64,000 nucleotides of DNA from Salivita marina (GTDB taxonomy: Bacteria > Pseudomonadota > Gammaproteobacteria > Pseudomonadales > Azotimanducaceae), in NCBI GenBank assembly GCA_038144425.1, contig JAYQNS010000002.1:930001-994000 (forward strand), in the 5' to 3' direction. Within the stretch, counting starts at the first letter, position 1; each line of letters begins with the position of its first letter. The translations under genes were made by a program, and so were the position numbers. The notes beneath the pieces are model-generated. The model was given only the letters and a program-made list of their open reading frames with translations. It ran no database searches and had not been told where the DNA came from. Below are positions 7,687 to 15,478 of this stretch, in pieces.

Positions 7687-8865
7687 TTAGGCCTCCAGCG
7701 CAAAGGTGAGTCCGGCGTGGGTCTTTAGGCGCTCGATGAGGGCCGTACCGCCGGCGGCTGCGGGGGTGTAGACGCCCCCGGGGAGCGCGGGCACGTCCTC
7801 GATGAGGCACAGAGCGCTCTCCGCGATCATCTTCGACGTGGAGCCGTAGCCAGGATCCTTATCTCCGGTCACGGCCGCACGGAGGCTGCCGCCGTCCGCG
7901 TCTTCTCCCACGAAGAGCACGTCGTAGTTGCCATTGTCGCGTTCTTCCTTCGATGGACCTTCCCCAGGCTTCGGGGAGTTCTCATCCACAGCCATCATGT
8001 TGGTCGATGCAAGGGCCTCAGCCATTTGCTTGCCGCTGTCTCCCGGGCCCGCCACCATCATTTCGTCGTAGGCGAAATCCACGCCGTAGGGGTGACCGAG
8101 GAGTTGGTTCGACCGATGAATGTTCCGGGTGTTAATCGCCGCCATCACAAAAGGCGCCACCCAGGCACCGAGGGCGGGGTCTTCGTGGACGTCGTTGCCC
8201 GAGGGCTGCGCCGGACCCTCAAAGCCCGGGGTAAGGGCCCAGGGGGTCAGGAGTAGCTGCAGCACCTGAGGGTCTTTCTGCGCGGCGGCCATGGTGGCCA
8301 TGCCTGAGGCGAGGGTGCCGCCGGAGAAGGTGCCGTTCATGCTGCGTACCCGCCCCTTGACCCGAGGGAAGGGCTTGCCGCGCTGGGCGAGGCTCGCGTT
8401 TTGAAGAAAAAGCACGCCGAGGTCGAAGGGGACGGAATCGAAGCCCGTGGAGAATACGATGCGGGCCCCCGTTTCCTTGGCTCGTGCCTCGTGGGCATCA
8501 ATGGTAGCGCGCATGAACGGGACTTCTCCGCACAGGTCCACATAATCCGTACCCGCTTCCACGCAGGCCGCAACCACCTCGCCACCGTAAAGCTGGTAGG
8601 GGCCCACCGTGGTCAGCATGACCTTCGCACGGGCGGCGAGGGCCTGGACGCTCGCTGGATCGGCCGCGTCGGCCACGACCAGAGGGGTGTCGCTAGGCGC
8701 GCCGATCTCGTCCCGAACGGCTTCCAGCTTGCTCTGGGAGCGACCGGCCATGGCCCAGCGGCAGACAAGCCCCGCAGCGCAGCGCTCCGCAAGGTATTCC
8801 GCGACCAGGCGCCCGGTGTAGCCCGAGGCCCCGTAGACCACAACATCGAATTCTCGTGTGCTCAT
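7687..8865 (-). CDS. Saccharopine dehydrogenase-like / trans-acting enoyl reductase family protein
   Basis: This NAD(P)-binding protein has 392 residues. It begins with VVVYGASGYTGRLVAEYLAERC, a Rossmann GxxGxxG motif, followed by MAGRSQSKLEAV and VADAADPASVQALAARAKVMLTTVGPYQLYG, then YVDLCGEVPFMRATID. This layout matches the saccharopine-dehydrogenase-like group that includes mycobacterial trans-acting enoyl reductases and many proteobacterial proteins of unknown substrate. The C-terminus ends GGVYTPAAAGGTALIERLKTHAGLTF, typical of the group. It is the middle gene of a three-gene minus-strand run with the SDR (12 bp upstream) and the deazaflavin-type reductase. Confidence 0.87.
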   Translation of the reverse strand: MSTREFDVVVYGASGYTGRLVAEYLAERCAAGLVCRWAMAGRSQSKLEAVRDEIGAPSDTPLVVADAADPASVQALAARAKVMLTTVGPYQLYGGEVVAACVEAGTDYVDLCGEVPFMRATIDAHEARAKETGARIVFSTGFDSVPFDLGVLFLQNASLAQRGKPFPRVKGRVRSMNGTFSGGTLASGMATMAAAQKDPQVLQLLLTPWALTPGFEGPAQPSGNDVHEDPALGAWVAPFVMAAINTRNIHRSNQLLGHPYGVDFAYDEMMVAGPGDSGKQMAEALASTNMMAVDENSPKPGEGPSKEERDNGNYDVLFVGEDADGGSLRAAVTGDKDPGYGSTSKMIAESALCLIEDVPALPGGVYTPAAAGGTALIERLKTHAGLTFALEA

Positions 8866-8877
8866 GCTGGATGCTCC

Positions 8878-9672
8878 TTAGGAGACGACGGAGCCGCCGT
8901 CGCAAGTGATGATGTCTCCCACGGTGAAACCGCAGGCGCGAGAGCTTAGGAAGATGGCGAGGCCTGCGATATCTTCGGGAGTGCCGACCCGGCCTCGGGG
9001 ATTGCCCTTGCCCACGGCCGACCAATCCGTGTCGTCTACCTTGCCTCCGCCGCCTACCCCCGTGCTGAGCATGTAAGTGGGGAAGGGCCCTGGGGCGATC
9101 CCGTTCACGATGATGTTTCGCTTGATCAGGTGGGCGGCAAGCACGCGGGTGAGGTGGTGAATGGCTGCCTTCGACGGGCCGTAGGAGAAGTTTTCAAAGC
9201 GCGGCGTTTTGATGCCGTCGATGGAGCCCACGTTAACGATATGGCTGGGGCGCTCGTGGCTGGCTTGCTTCTCCAGTTCGGGAAGTAAGCGCTGGATGAG
9301 GAAGAAGGGCCCCTTCACGTTCGTATCCATGACCTTGTCCCAGCCGATCTCCGGGAACTGTTCGAGGGGTTCGCCCCAGGCAACGCCGGCGTTGTTGATG
9401 AGTACGTCGAGATGGTCTTCCTGCTCTCGAAAGCGGGCGCAGAAGCTGTCGATGCCCTCGAGCGTCGCTAAATTTGCCGGGATCGAGCGACAGATCCCGC
9501 CGTATTCCTGTGCCAGGCGCTCCGCGGTGGCGTCGCAGGCTTCCGCCTTGCGGGAACTGATATAAACCTTGGCACCGTTGGCCAGAAAGCCTGCGGCAAT
9601 CATCTCCCCAATGCCCCGGGATCCGCCGGTGACCACCACGACCTTACCGCGTACGGAAAATAGGTCCTTCAT
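8878..9672 (-). CDS. SDR family oxidoreductase (FabG-like)
   Basis: This classical short-chain dehydrogenase has 264 residues. The cofactor motif TGGSRGIG is at residues 15-22, NNAG precedes the middle helix, and the catalytic region reads VNVGSIDGI and FSYGPSKAAIHHL (Ser, Tyr, Lys triad). The C-terminus GDIITCDGGSVVS is usual for 3-ketoacyl reductase-like SDRs. NADPH preference is suggested by the Arg after the glycine motif. The substrate is unknown. It heads the minus-strand group 7246-9672 and is divergent from the gene at 9754 across 81 bp, so both promoters must sit in that gap. Confidence 0.9.
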   Translation of the reverse strand: MKDLFSVRGKVVVVTGGSRGIGEMIAAGFLANGAKVYISSRKAEACDATAERLAQEYGGICRSIPANLATLEGIDSFCARFREQEDHLDVLINNAGVAWGEPLEQFPEIGWDKVMDTNVKGPFFLIQRLLPELEKQASHERPSHIVNVGSIDGIKTPRFENFSYGPSKAAIHHLTRVLAAHLIKRNIIVNGIAPGPFPTYMLSTGVGGGGKVDDTDWSAVGKGNPRGRVGTPEDIAGLAIFLSSRACGFTVGDIITCDGGSVVS

Positions 9673-9753
9673 GGCGTCCTCTCCCTCTCATGGTTAAGCT
9701 GAAGACCAAACTGTACACCAAGCCGGGGAGGCTCGGCGGAAGAGGGGAGAGGC

Positions 9754-10686
9754 ATGCTGAAGGAACGTTTAACGGGACCCTATCGCCATCCGCGGCAGAT
9801 GCTGGGTACGCAGGAATACGAGGGCCACCTGTCCATTCATGACGATGAAATGGCGGATAAGCTGGGCTTCGCCGGGGCACCCATCGAGGGGCCCACCCAT
9901 TTCAGCCAGTTCGTCCATCTCCTGGAGGAGGCCCTGGGGCCGGCAGTCTTTGAGCGGGGCTGCATCAGTGCCCACTACCAGAACATGGTCTTTGAGGGGG
10001 ACGAGGTCCGAGCCTTTGTGGAGCCCTCGGAGAGGGAGGGCGTGCTGCGCATCGGCGCAGAGAAGAAAGACGGAACCCCCGTGCTCACGGGGACCGCCTC
10101 CCTAGGGCCTGCTTACGGGGAGACGGAGCTTGACCGGCGCCGGGCCAAGCTGCGCCCTTCGGAGCAGCTCGTGCTGCTCAGCGATTTGACCGTGGGGCAG
10201 AAGGGCGCGGGAAATCCGGAAAGCGCGCGCATGGCCTTTGCGCAGCACATGGGGGCCCTTTACCCCTTCTCCCTCGCGCAGAAGCTGGAAAAGATCACCG
10301 AGCCCCACCCTTGGTATACGGCAGAGGGGGCGAAGGATTCTCCCTGGGGCCGTCCCATCATCCCCTGGGAGATGATCAGCGTACTGACCCAGTACACCAG
10401 CGATCAGGCGAAGTTTCGCGCCCGAGGTCCCGCCGTGGGGCTGTTCGCTGCTCAGGAAATCAAGCTCCTGAAGGGCCCGCTTTTTGTGGATCATCCCTAT
10501 CTGCTCGAGCGGGAGATCCTGGCCCTAAGCGAAAGCCGGCGTACGGAATCAAATTGGATTCTGACGCGTGTGTACGACGGCGAGGACCGGAGCCTAGTGG
10601 CCGAAGTGATTTTGAATTCCGCCACCCTGAAGGATTCCTATGCGAACTACGCTGCCGATGCCGCGGCCCTTGGCAAGGTGCTGTGA
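9754..10686 (+). CDS. MaoC/hot-dog-like protein of unknown function
   Basis: This 310-residue protein includes GTQEYEGHLSIHDDEMADKLGFAGAPIEGPTHFSQF near the N-terminus (residues 14-50), a pattern seen in MaoC-like hot-dog hydratase relatives. HYQNMVFEGDEVRAFVEP follows and also fits a hot-dog strand-helix. The second half (PWGRPIIPWEMISVLTQY) resembles the same fold, so a double hot-dog is plausible. The usual catalytic Asp/His pair of hydratases is not securely identifiable. ATG 9754 has a good GAGGGGAGAGG ribosome site. Its stop overlaps a GTG start (GTGA at 10683) of the ACT-like gene. Confidence 0.7.
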   Translation: MLKERLTGPYRHPRQMLGTQEYEGHLSIHDDEMADKLGFAGAPIEGPTHFSQFVHLLEEALGPAVFERGCISAHYQNMVFEGDEVRAFVEPSEREGVLRIGAEKKDGTPVLTGTASLGPAYGETELDRRRAKLRPSEQLVLLSDLTVGQKGAGNPESARMAFAQHMGALYPFSLAQKLEKITEPHPWYTAEGAKDSPWGRPIIPWEMISVLTQYTSDQAKFRARGPAVGLFAAQEIKLLKGPLFVDHPYLLEREILALSESRRTESNWILTRVYDGEDRSLVAEVILNSATLKDSYANYAADAAALGKVL

Positions 10687-11093
10687 GGCCAACGGTTTCT
10701 AGCCGGCAGGCCATGGTGGCGGGGATGGCCCCGGTGCTCGAGGCGGGGCGCTACCTTTTTATGGCGCTGGAGTCCTGGCCCAGCGCCGAGGCGGCGGCGC
10801 AGCTCCTCGGGGTGTTTCGGGAAGATGAGGGACTAACGGCCTACCGGTGCCTTGCGCCGGAGGAAGCCCCTCCGCCTCGCGGCGTGGCGATGGCGAAAAT
10901 CACCCTGCAGGTGTATTCGGATTTAGAAGGCGTTGGGCTGACCGCAGCGGTGGCCACGGCGCTGGGGGAAGAGGGTATACCCTGCAACGTCGTGGCAGCG
11001 CTCCATCACGATCACCTGTTTGTTCCCGAAACCCAAGGCGCTGCGGCGCTCCGTTGCCTAGAGGCGCTGGCCCGGGCGGCAAAGGACGGATAA
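10683..11093 (+). CDS. ACT domain-containing protein
   Basis: This small protein of 136 residues (from GTG 10683) has two ACT-like halves: VLEAGRYLFMALESWPS..AAQLLGVFREDEGLTAY, and AKITLQVYSDLEGVGLTAAVATALGEEGIPCNVVAALHHDHLFVP. Such single proteins are thought to bind small molecules such as amino acids, but no ligand is known. The GTG overlaps the previous stop as GTGA, which supports translational coupling. An ATG at 10713 (MVAGMAPVLEAGRY) is a shorter alternative with a purine stretch (AGCCGGCAGG) upstream. It sits between the MaoC-like and haloalkane-dehalogenase-like genes. Confidence 0.8.
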   Translation: MRPTVSSRQAMVAGMAPVLEAGRYLFMALESWPSAEAAAQLLGVFREDEGLTAYRCLAPEEAPPPRGVAMAKITLQVYSDLEGVGLTAAVATALGEEGIPCNVVAALHHDHLFVPETQGAAALRCLEALARAAKDG

Positions 11094-11105
11094 GGAGAAG
11101 GCATC

Positions 11106-12062
11106 ATGGCAGAAGTCTTTCGGACCCCCGAAGAAAACTTTGCGGGGCTTAGGGATTTTGATTTCGCCCCCCATTGGCATGAGTGGGAGGGGCTTCGGGT
11201 CCATTATCTTGATGAGGGCCCGAGGGAGGCGCCGGTCATGCTGCTCCTCCACGGCATGCCGACCTGGAGCTACTTGTACCGGGACGTGATTCCGCCCCTT
11301 GTTGCGGCCGGCTTTCGCTGCATCGCGCCGGACCACCTGGGGTTTGGGAAGTCCGATAAGCCCGGCGATCTGTCCTGGTACTCCATCGCCCGACATACGG
11401 AGGTGCTGACGAGCCTCATCGGCGCCTTAGACCTTCGGGACATCACGCTGGTGTGTCAGGACTGGGGCGGGCCCACGGGGCTTGCTCAGGCCGCCATGAT
11501 GCCCGAGCGGTTTCGACGCCTCGTCATCATGAACACTTGGCTGCACCATGAGGGCTACGAGTACTCCCCGGGCATTCGGGGTTGGCACAGCCAATGGACG
11601 CCCGGGGGCGCCTTTGACCGGCCCGAACCCGATGTTGGGCTTTTGATGGTGCTGAGCGCGGGCTACGGAACGGGGAAGACGATCTATCCGCATATTGCCG
11701 CGGGGACCCGCCCGGCCCTAGACGGCGCTGCGGAAGCGATCCACCGTGCGTACCTTGCCCCCTTCGCAGGGCTGCCCGATGCGGCCTACCACGGGCTTCG
11801 CCGCTTTCCCCTATCCATTCCCCTGGATGATGCCTTTAAGGGCAACGGGCCGGCCCAGGCGCTCCACTATGAGCGCCTGCTTGCTTGGGAAAAGCCGGTG
11901 CAGTTTATCTGGGGCTGCCAGGATCCGGTATTTCTGGAGTCCTGGGGGCGAAGCTGGGCGGGGCGCTTAAACGCGCCCTTCGATGCCCTAGAGGATGCGG
12001 GGCACTTTCCGCAGAATACCCACGGAAAGGCCCTCGCCGAGCTGATATTAAAGCGCGCCTAG
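11106..12062 (+). CDS. Haloalkane dehalogenase-like alpha/beta hydrolase
   Basis: This alpha/beta hydrolase of 318 residues is closest by motif to haloalkane dehalogenases. The oxyanion segment is LLHGMPTWSYLYRDVI, the nucleophile elbow is CQDWGG (Asp119, not the Ser of esterases), and the catalytic His is in EDAGHFPQ (H300). DHLGFGKSDKP is also characteristic of the subfamily. Members cleave carbon-halogen bonds to alcohols; related proteins have lost or changed this activity, so the substrate is only inferred. ATG 11106 follows AAGGAGAAGGC, a strong ribosome site, 12 bp behind the ACT gene. The 3' end overlaps the convergent helicase by 15 bp. Confidence 0.85.
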   Translation: MAEVFRTPEENFAGLRDFDFAPHWHEWEGLRVHYLDEGPREAPVMLLLHGMPTWSYLYRDVIPPLVAAGFRCIAPDHLGFGKSDKPGDLSWYSIARHTEVLTSLIGALDLRDITLVCQDWGGPTGLAQAAMMPERFRRLVIMNTWLHHEGYEYSPGIRGWHSQWTPGGAFDRPEPDVGLLMVLSAGYGTGKTIYPHIAAGTRPALDGAAEAIHRAYLAPFAGLPDAAYHGLRRFPLSIPLDDAFKGNGPAQALHYERLLAWEKPVQFIWGCQDPVFLESWGRSWAGRLNAPFDALEDAGHFPQNTHGKALAELILKRA

Positions 12063-13553
12063 GCGCGCCTTCGGCAGGCTAGCGCCGCTTGAAGCCTTAG
12101 GCCGCGCTGGGCCGGTTACGCTGAGCCCGGGGGCTGCACCGAAGCGACGGCCGCCATTAGGCTTGCCCCCGCGGCCTGCGCCGCCCTTGTGGCCCCGGCC
12201 TTCCCCGGAGGCACGACGCTCCCCCTGGGGACGACCTTCGCCCTGGGGCCGCCCTTCGGAGCGACCTTCTCCCTGGGCGCGAGCGCCTTGGAAGGGCCTG
12301 CCGGCACCGTTACCGCTCCGAGACCGAGGTGCCCGGGGCGGGGCCCGGCGGGCGCCGCCGGCGCCGCCGCTGCGTCCACCGCGGCGGGTCGCACCCTGCG
12401 TTTGCAGTTCCACGGGCGCGAAGCCCTCGGGGGCGTCGAGGCGAGGAATGTCGATGCGCTGAAGCCGCTCAATGGCGCCCAGCTGCTTGCCTTCCGCGGG
12501 CTCCACCAGGGACCAGGCGACCCCCGTGGTGCCGTTCCGTGCCGTCCGACCTATGCGGTGCACGTAGCTTTCCGGCTCGTGGGGCAGCTCGAAGTTGATG
12601 ACGTGGGTGATGCCGGAGATGTCGATCCCCCGGGCAGCGATATCCGTGGCCACGAGCACCCATTCCTTGCCCTGCTTGAAGCCCTCAAGGGCCTTGCGGC
12701 GGGCGCCCTGGGTCTTATTGCCGTGGATGGCGCTGGCCTCAATGCCAGCGGCGTTCAAACGCCGAGCCACGCGATCGGCGCCGTGCTTGGTGCGGGTAAA
12801 GACAATGGCTTTCCGTACATCGTTGCGGGACAGTAGCTGGCGAAGGAGCTCGGGCTTTGCGTCCCCCTTCACGGGATAGACGCCCTGATCGATGGCATCG
12901 ACGGTCACCACTTCCGGGGTGACTTCCACGCGCACCGGGTCCTTCAGGAGGGAATTGGCCAGCTCTGCGATCTCTCCGGACATGGTCGCGGAGAAGAGCA
13001 GGGACTGGCGGGCCCGGGGCAGGTCCGCGACGATGCGGCGAATATCGGCAATAAAGCCCATATCCAGGAGCCGGTCCGCCTCGTCGAGCACCAAATGGCG
13101 CACTTCCCCGAGGCTCACCATGCGCTGGGTCATGAGATCGATGAGCCGTCCCGGGGTGGCCACGAGGATTTCCGTGCCGCGGGCCAGGGCTTGAGCCTGG
13201 GGCCGAATGGCAGCGCCGCCGAAGACGCAGAAGCTGCGAGTTTTATGCCCTGCGGTGAAGCGACGGATTTCCGTCTGAATCTGGGCGGCCAGCTCCCGGG
13301 TCGGGGCAAGAATGAGCGCCCGGGGGCAGCGGGGACGAGCCCGGCCCGCATCGGCCAGCTTTTCAATGAGCGGAAGGGCGAAGGCCGCCGTCTTTCCTGT
13401 CCCGGTTTGGGCGATGCCCAGCACATCCTGGCCCGTTAGTAGTTCCGGGATGGCTTTCGCTTGGATGGGGGTGGGGGTCGTAAAACCTGCACTAGCGAGC
13501 ACCTGGCATAGGTCTGAACCCAGCCCGAGGCCGTCAAACGTTAGATTACTCAA
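12048..13553 (-). CDS. DEAD-box ATP-dependent RNA helicase with Arg/Gly-rich tail
   Basis: This RNA helicase of about 501 residues remodels RNA in the cytosol. Motifs are in order: Q motif TTPTPIQAKAIP, motif I AQTGTGKT (48-55), PTRELA, DEAD (157-160), SAT, then RGIDISG and HRIGRTARNG in the second RecA domain. The tail after about residue 375 is low-complexity and rich in Gly, Arg and Pro, a typical RNA-binding extension (RhlE-type). I place the start at TTG 13553 (MSNLTFDGLGL), because AAGGA lies at a suitable distance before it and the family begins here. The frame stays open for 46 more upstream codons without family similarity. Confidence 0.92.
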   Translation of the reverse strand: MSNLTFDGLGLGSDLCQVLASAGFTTPTPIQAKAIPELLTGQDVLGIAQTGTGKTAAFALPLIEKLADAGRARPRCPRALILAPTRELAAQIQTEIRRFTAGHKTRSFCVFGGAAIRPQAQALARGTEILVATPGRLIDLMTQRMVSLGEVRHLVLDEADRLLDMGFIADIRRIVADLPRARQSLLFSATMSGEIAELANSLLKDPVRVEVTPEVVTVDAIDQGVYPVKGDAKPELLRQLLSRNDVRKAIVFTRTKHGADRVARRLNAAGIEASAIHGNKTQGARRKALEGFKQGKEWVLVATDIAARGIDISGITHVINFELPHEPESYVHRIGRTARNGTTGVAWSLVEPAEGKQLGAIERLQRIDIPRLDAPEGFAPVELQTQGATRRGGRSGGAGGARRAPPRAPRSRSGNGAGRPFQGARAQGEGRSEGRPQGEGRPQGERRASGEGRGHKGGAGRGGKPNGGRRFGAAPGLSVTGPARPKASSGASLPKARLGAL

Positions 13554-13724
13554 GAGATTTTCCTTTTGGCTTCGCTTTCCATCTCGGTGCGAAGCGGGAG
13601 CCGCCATCTCGACGCGCGGCGAGGCTGGGGCAAACAAAGTCGACGGTCCCAGGGGAAAAGCGAGGGATGCGCGTTCGACAGAGGCGCGCACCCTAGGGCC
13701 TGGGCGCCCCTAAGTCAAGGATTC

Positions 13725-14717
13725 TCAGCCCGTAAAAACCGAAGCGGTTCGTTCCACAAACCAAAAGGCGGCCACGCTGCCGAGGACGTAGGGCGGGAGC
13801 GTGGCCAGGCGTGCGCTCGGTTTAGGGGTGAAGTGGCGCAGGATCCCGCCGAGCAGGAGGGCGCTGACTACGACCCCAAGCTGGCCGAGCTCGAGACCCA
13901 CGTTGAAGAGCAGCAAGGCCCAGAAGGTGCCTTCGGGGGGCAGGCCCAGGCTTTCCAGCGCACCCGCAAAGCCCAGGCCATGGAGCAAGCCAAAGGCAAA
14001 GCACAGTTTCCATGGGGCTAGCGCTGGGGCAGTCCGTGCCCCCGGGCGGCCCAGGGCCTCCGCCGCCAGGAGCACAATGCTGAGGGCGATGAGGGCCTCC
14101 ACCGGTCCCCCGGGAAGGGTCAGGACGCCGAGGCTCGCGAGGCCTAGGGTCAGGGAGTGGGCTAGGGTAAAGCTCGTTACGATGAGCAGGAGCTGGCGCA
14201 GCGTGGGGTAAAGGTAGACCAGCAGAAGCACGAAGCAAACGTGGTCGATCCCAAAAACCAGATGCTCGATGCCAAGGGCGAGGTAGGCCGGCACCGCGGC
14301 CCCTTGGCGCAGATCCCGCTCGGGATTTCGTGGGCTGAGGCTGAACTGTTGGGGCTCTCCCGTGAGGGGCAGGAGCGTCACCATGGCATCCGCGAGGGTA
14401 CGTTCAAGGCCGGGCATGGCGAGGCGCGTGAGGCCCTCGGGGCAGCGCAACCGGTATTCGGTTTCCACCGCATCCACGGCCAGGGTTACGCCCCGTTCCT
14501 CCTGCGCGCAGTTACTTTGAGGGACCAGGGGGAGGACGCGCCCCATCATCTGAGGCTGGCGAAAGCGCAGGCGCCACTCCGTTTCCGTCAGCTGCGTGAG
14601 CTCAAGGAGCGCTGGACGAATCTCGTGAGCTTTGCCGGGAAAGGCGGCGCAAAGCAGCAAGAGCAAGAAGAGCCTTGGCCAGGCTCGGCGCAGCCTAGCG
14701 CCGATCGTCAACGCCAT
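13725..14717 (-). CDS. HupE/UreJ family membrane protein
   Basis: This membrane protein of about 330 residues has an N-terminal signal ending near FPGKAHEIRPALLELTQ. A soluble exported part with LTETEWRLRFRQP is followed by a run of hydrophobic segments beginning YLALGIEHLVFGIDHVCFVLLL, the HupE/UreJ-2 signature with His and Asp in the membrane. HupE/UreJ relatives transport nickel or other metals; for this exported-domain subgroup the substrate is not known. ATG 14717 lies inside the 3' end of the PpiC-like gene (23-bp overlap), so they are coupled. The same trio with a DUF3604 protein recurs in marine proteobacteria as I recall it. Confidence 0.85.
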   Translation of the reverse strand: MALTIGARLRRAWPRLFLLLLLCAAFPGKAHEIRPALLELTQLTETEWRLRFRQPQMMGRVLPLVPQSNCAQEERGVTLAVDAVETEYRLRCPEGLTRLAMPGLERTLADAMVTLLPLTGEPQQFSLSPRNPERDLRQGAAVPAYLALGIEHLVFGIDHVCFVLLLVYLYPTLRQLLLIVTSFTLAHSLTLGLASLGVLTLPGGPVEALIALSIVLLAAEALGRPGARTAPALAPWKLCFAFGLLHGLGFAGALESLGLPPEGTFWALLLFNVGLELGQLGVVVSALLLGGILRHFTPKPSARLATLPPYVLGSVAAFWFVERTASVFTG

Positions 14718-15465
14718 AGCGTCCCCGCACCGATTGGAAGAAACGATCGAGGCTGGCCTCTCGGGCATCCCGAAGATAATCGGTCCGCACCCTAGGGGCC
14801 ACAAAGCTCAGGGGCGGTACCTCCGCCGGAAGGCGGGCTTCGAGGCGCAGAAGGTGGCTCCCAAAGGGGCTTTCTAGGGGGCCTACCCATTGGTTCGGCG
14901 GCGCCTCACGGAGCGCCAAGGCCAGGGCGCTGCCGAGCGCTTGCTGCAGTTCCGCCTGGGACTTTCCGACGAAGTGGCGGGGCAGGTCCTCTAGGCCGCG
15001 GGGAAGTGCTTCCCCTTGGCGGAGGGCTTCGAGGGCGGCTTCGGCCCCTGCCGCCGTGGCGTATTGGTGCTGCTCGAAGGTCCAGCGTTCTGGCAGGCGA
15101 TAGCGTTCCCGATGTTCTTCAAAGTAGGCCTCAAGGTCCCCGTCGCTGACCGCTCCCGAGGTCATGTCCTGCACGAGAAACTCGAGCTTCTGCACGAGCC
15201 GTCGACGAAGCACCGTATCGTCCGCGTCGAGACCTCGGCGCAGCGCTTCCCGATAGAAGACTTCCTCCCGGAGCCAAGCGGTCAGCAGGGCGTCCAGCGT
15301 CTCCGGATCCGGGGGCGTCCCCATTTGCGTTTCCCAGAGTCCCGCGACGCGTTCGGTCACCGCTTCGTCAATGATGATCGATTCGGTGGATCTCCAGCGA
15401 TCCTGGACAAAGAGGAGAACGCCGACAACCAAGAAGATCGTCAGCGGGTGACGAGCAATGGACAC
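14695..15465 (-). CDS. PpiC-like peptidyl-prolyl isomerase domain membrane-anchored protein
   Basis: This 256-residue protein starts at GTG 15465. An N-terminal membrane anchor (PLTIFLVVGVLLFVQ) is followed by a SurA/PrsA-like arm: MGTPPDPETLDALLTAWLREEVFYREALRRGLDADDTVLRRRL. A region resembling a parvulin-type domain then ends QWVGPLESPFGSHLLRLEAR. A chaperone role for exported proteins is plausible; isomerase activity is not certain, since parvulin catalytic residues are hard to identify here. It overlaps HupE and lies 13 bp downstream of the DUF3604 gene, so the three are one operon. Confidence 0.82.
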   Translation of the reverse strand: MSIARHPLTIFLVVGVLLFVQDRWRSTESIIIDEAVTERVAGLWETQMGTPPDPETLDALLTAWLREEVFYREALRRGLDADDTVLRRRLVQKLEFLVQDMTSGAVSDGDLEAYFEEHRERYRLPERWTFEQHQYATAAGAEAALEALRQGEALPRGLEDLPRHFVGKSQAELQQALGSALALALREAPPNQWVGPLESPFGSHLLRLEARLPAEVPPLSFVAPRVRTDYLRDAREASLDRFFQSVRGRYGVDDRR

Positions 15466-15478
15466 GCCCCCATGCTCC

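Noticed and set aside
12189..12836. Long plus-strand open frame opposite the helicase
   Set aside because: GC-rich antisense of a coding gene with strong motifs on the other strand. It has no family features of its own.
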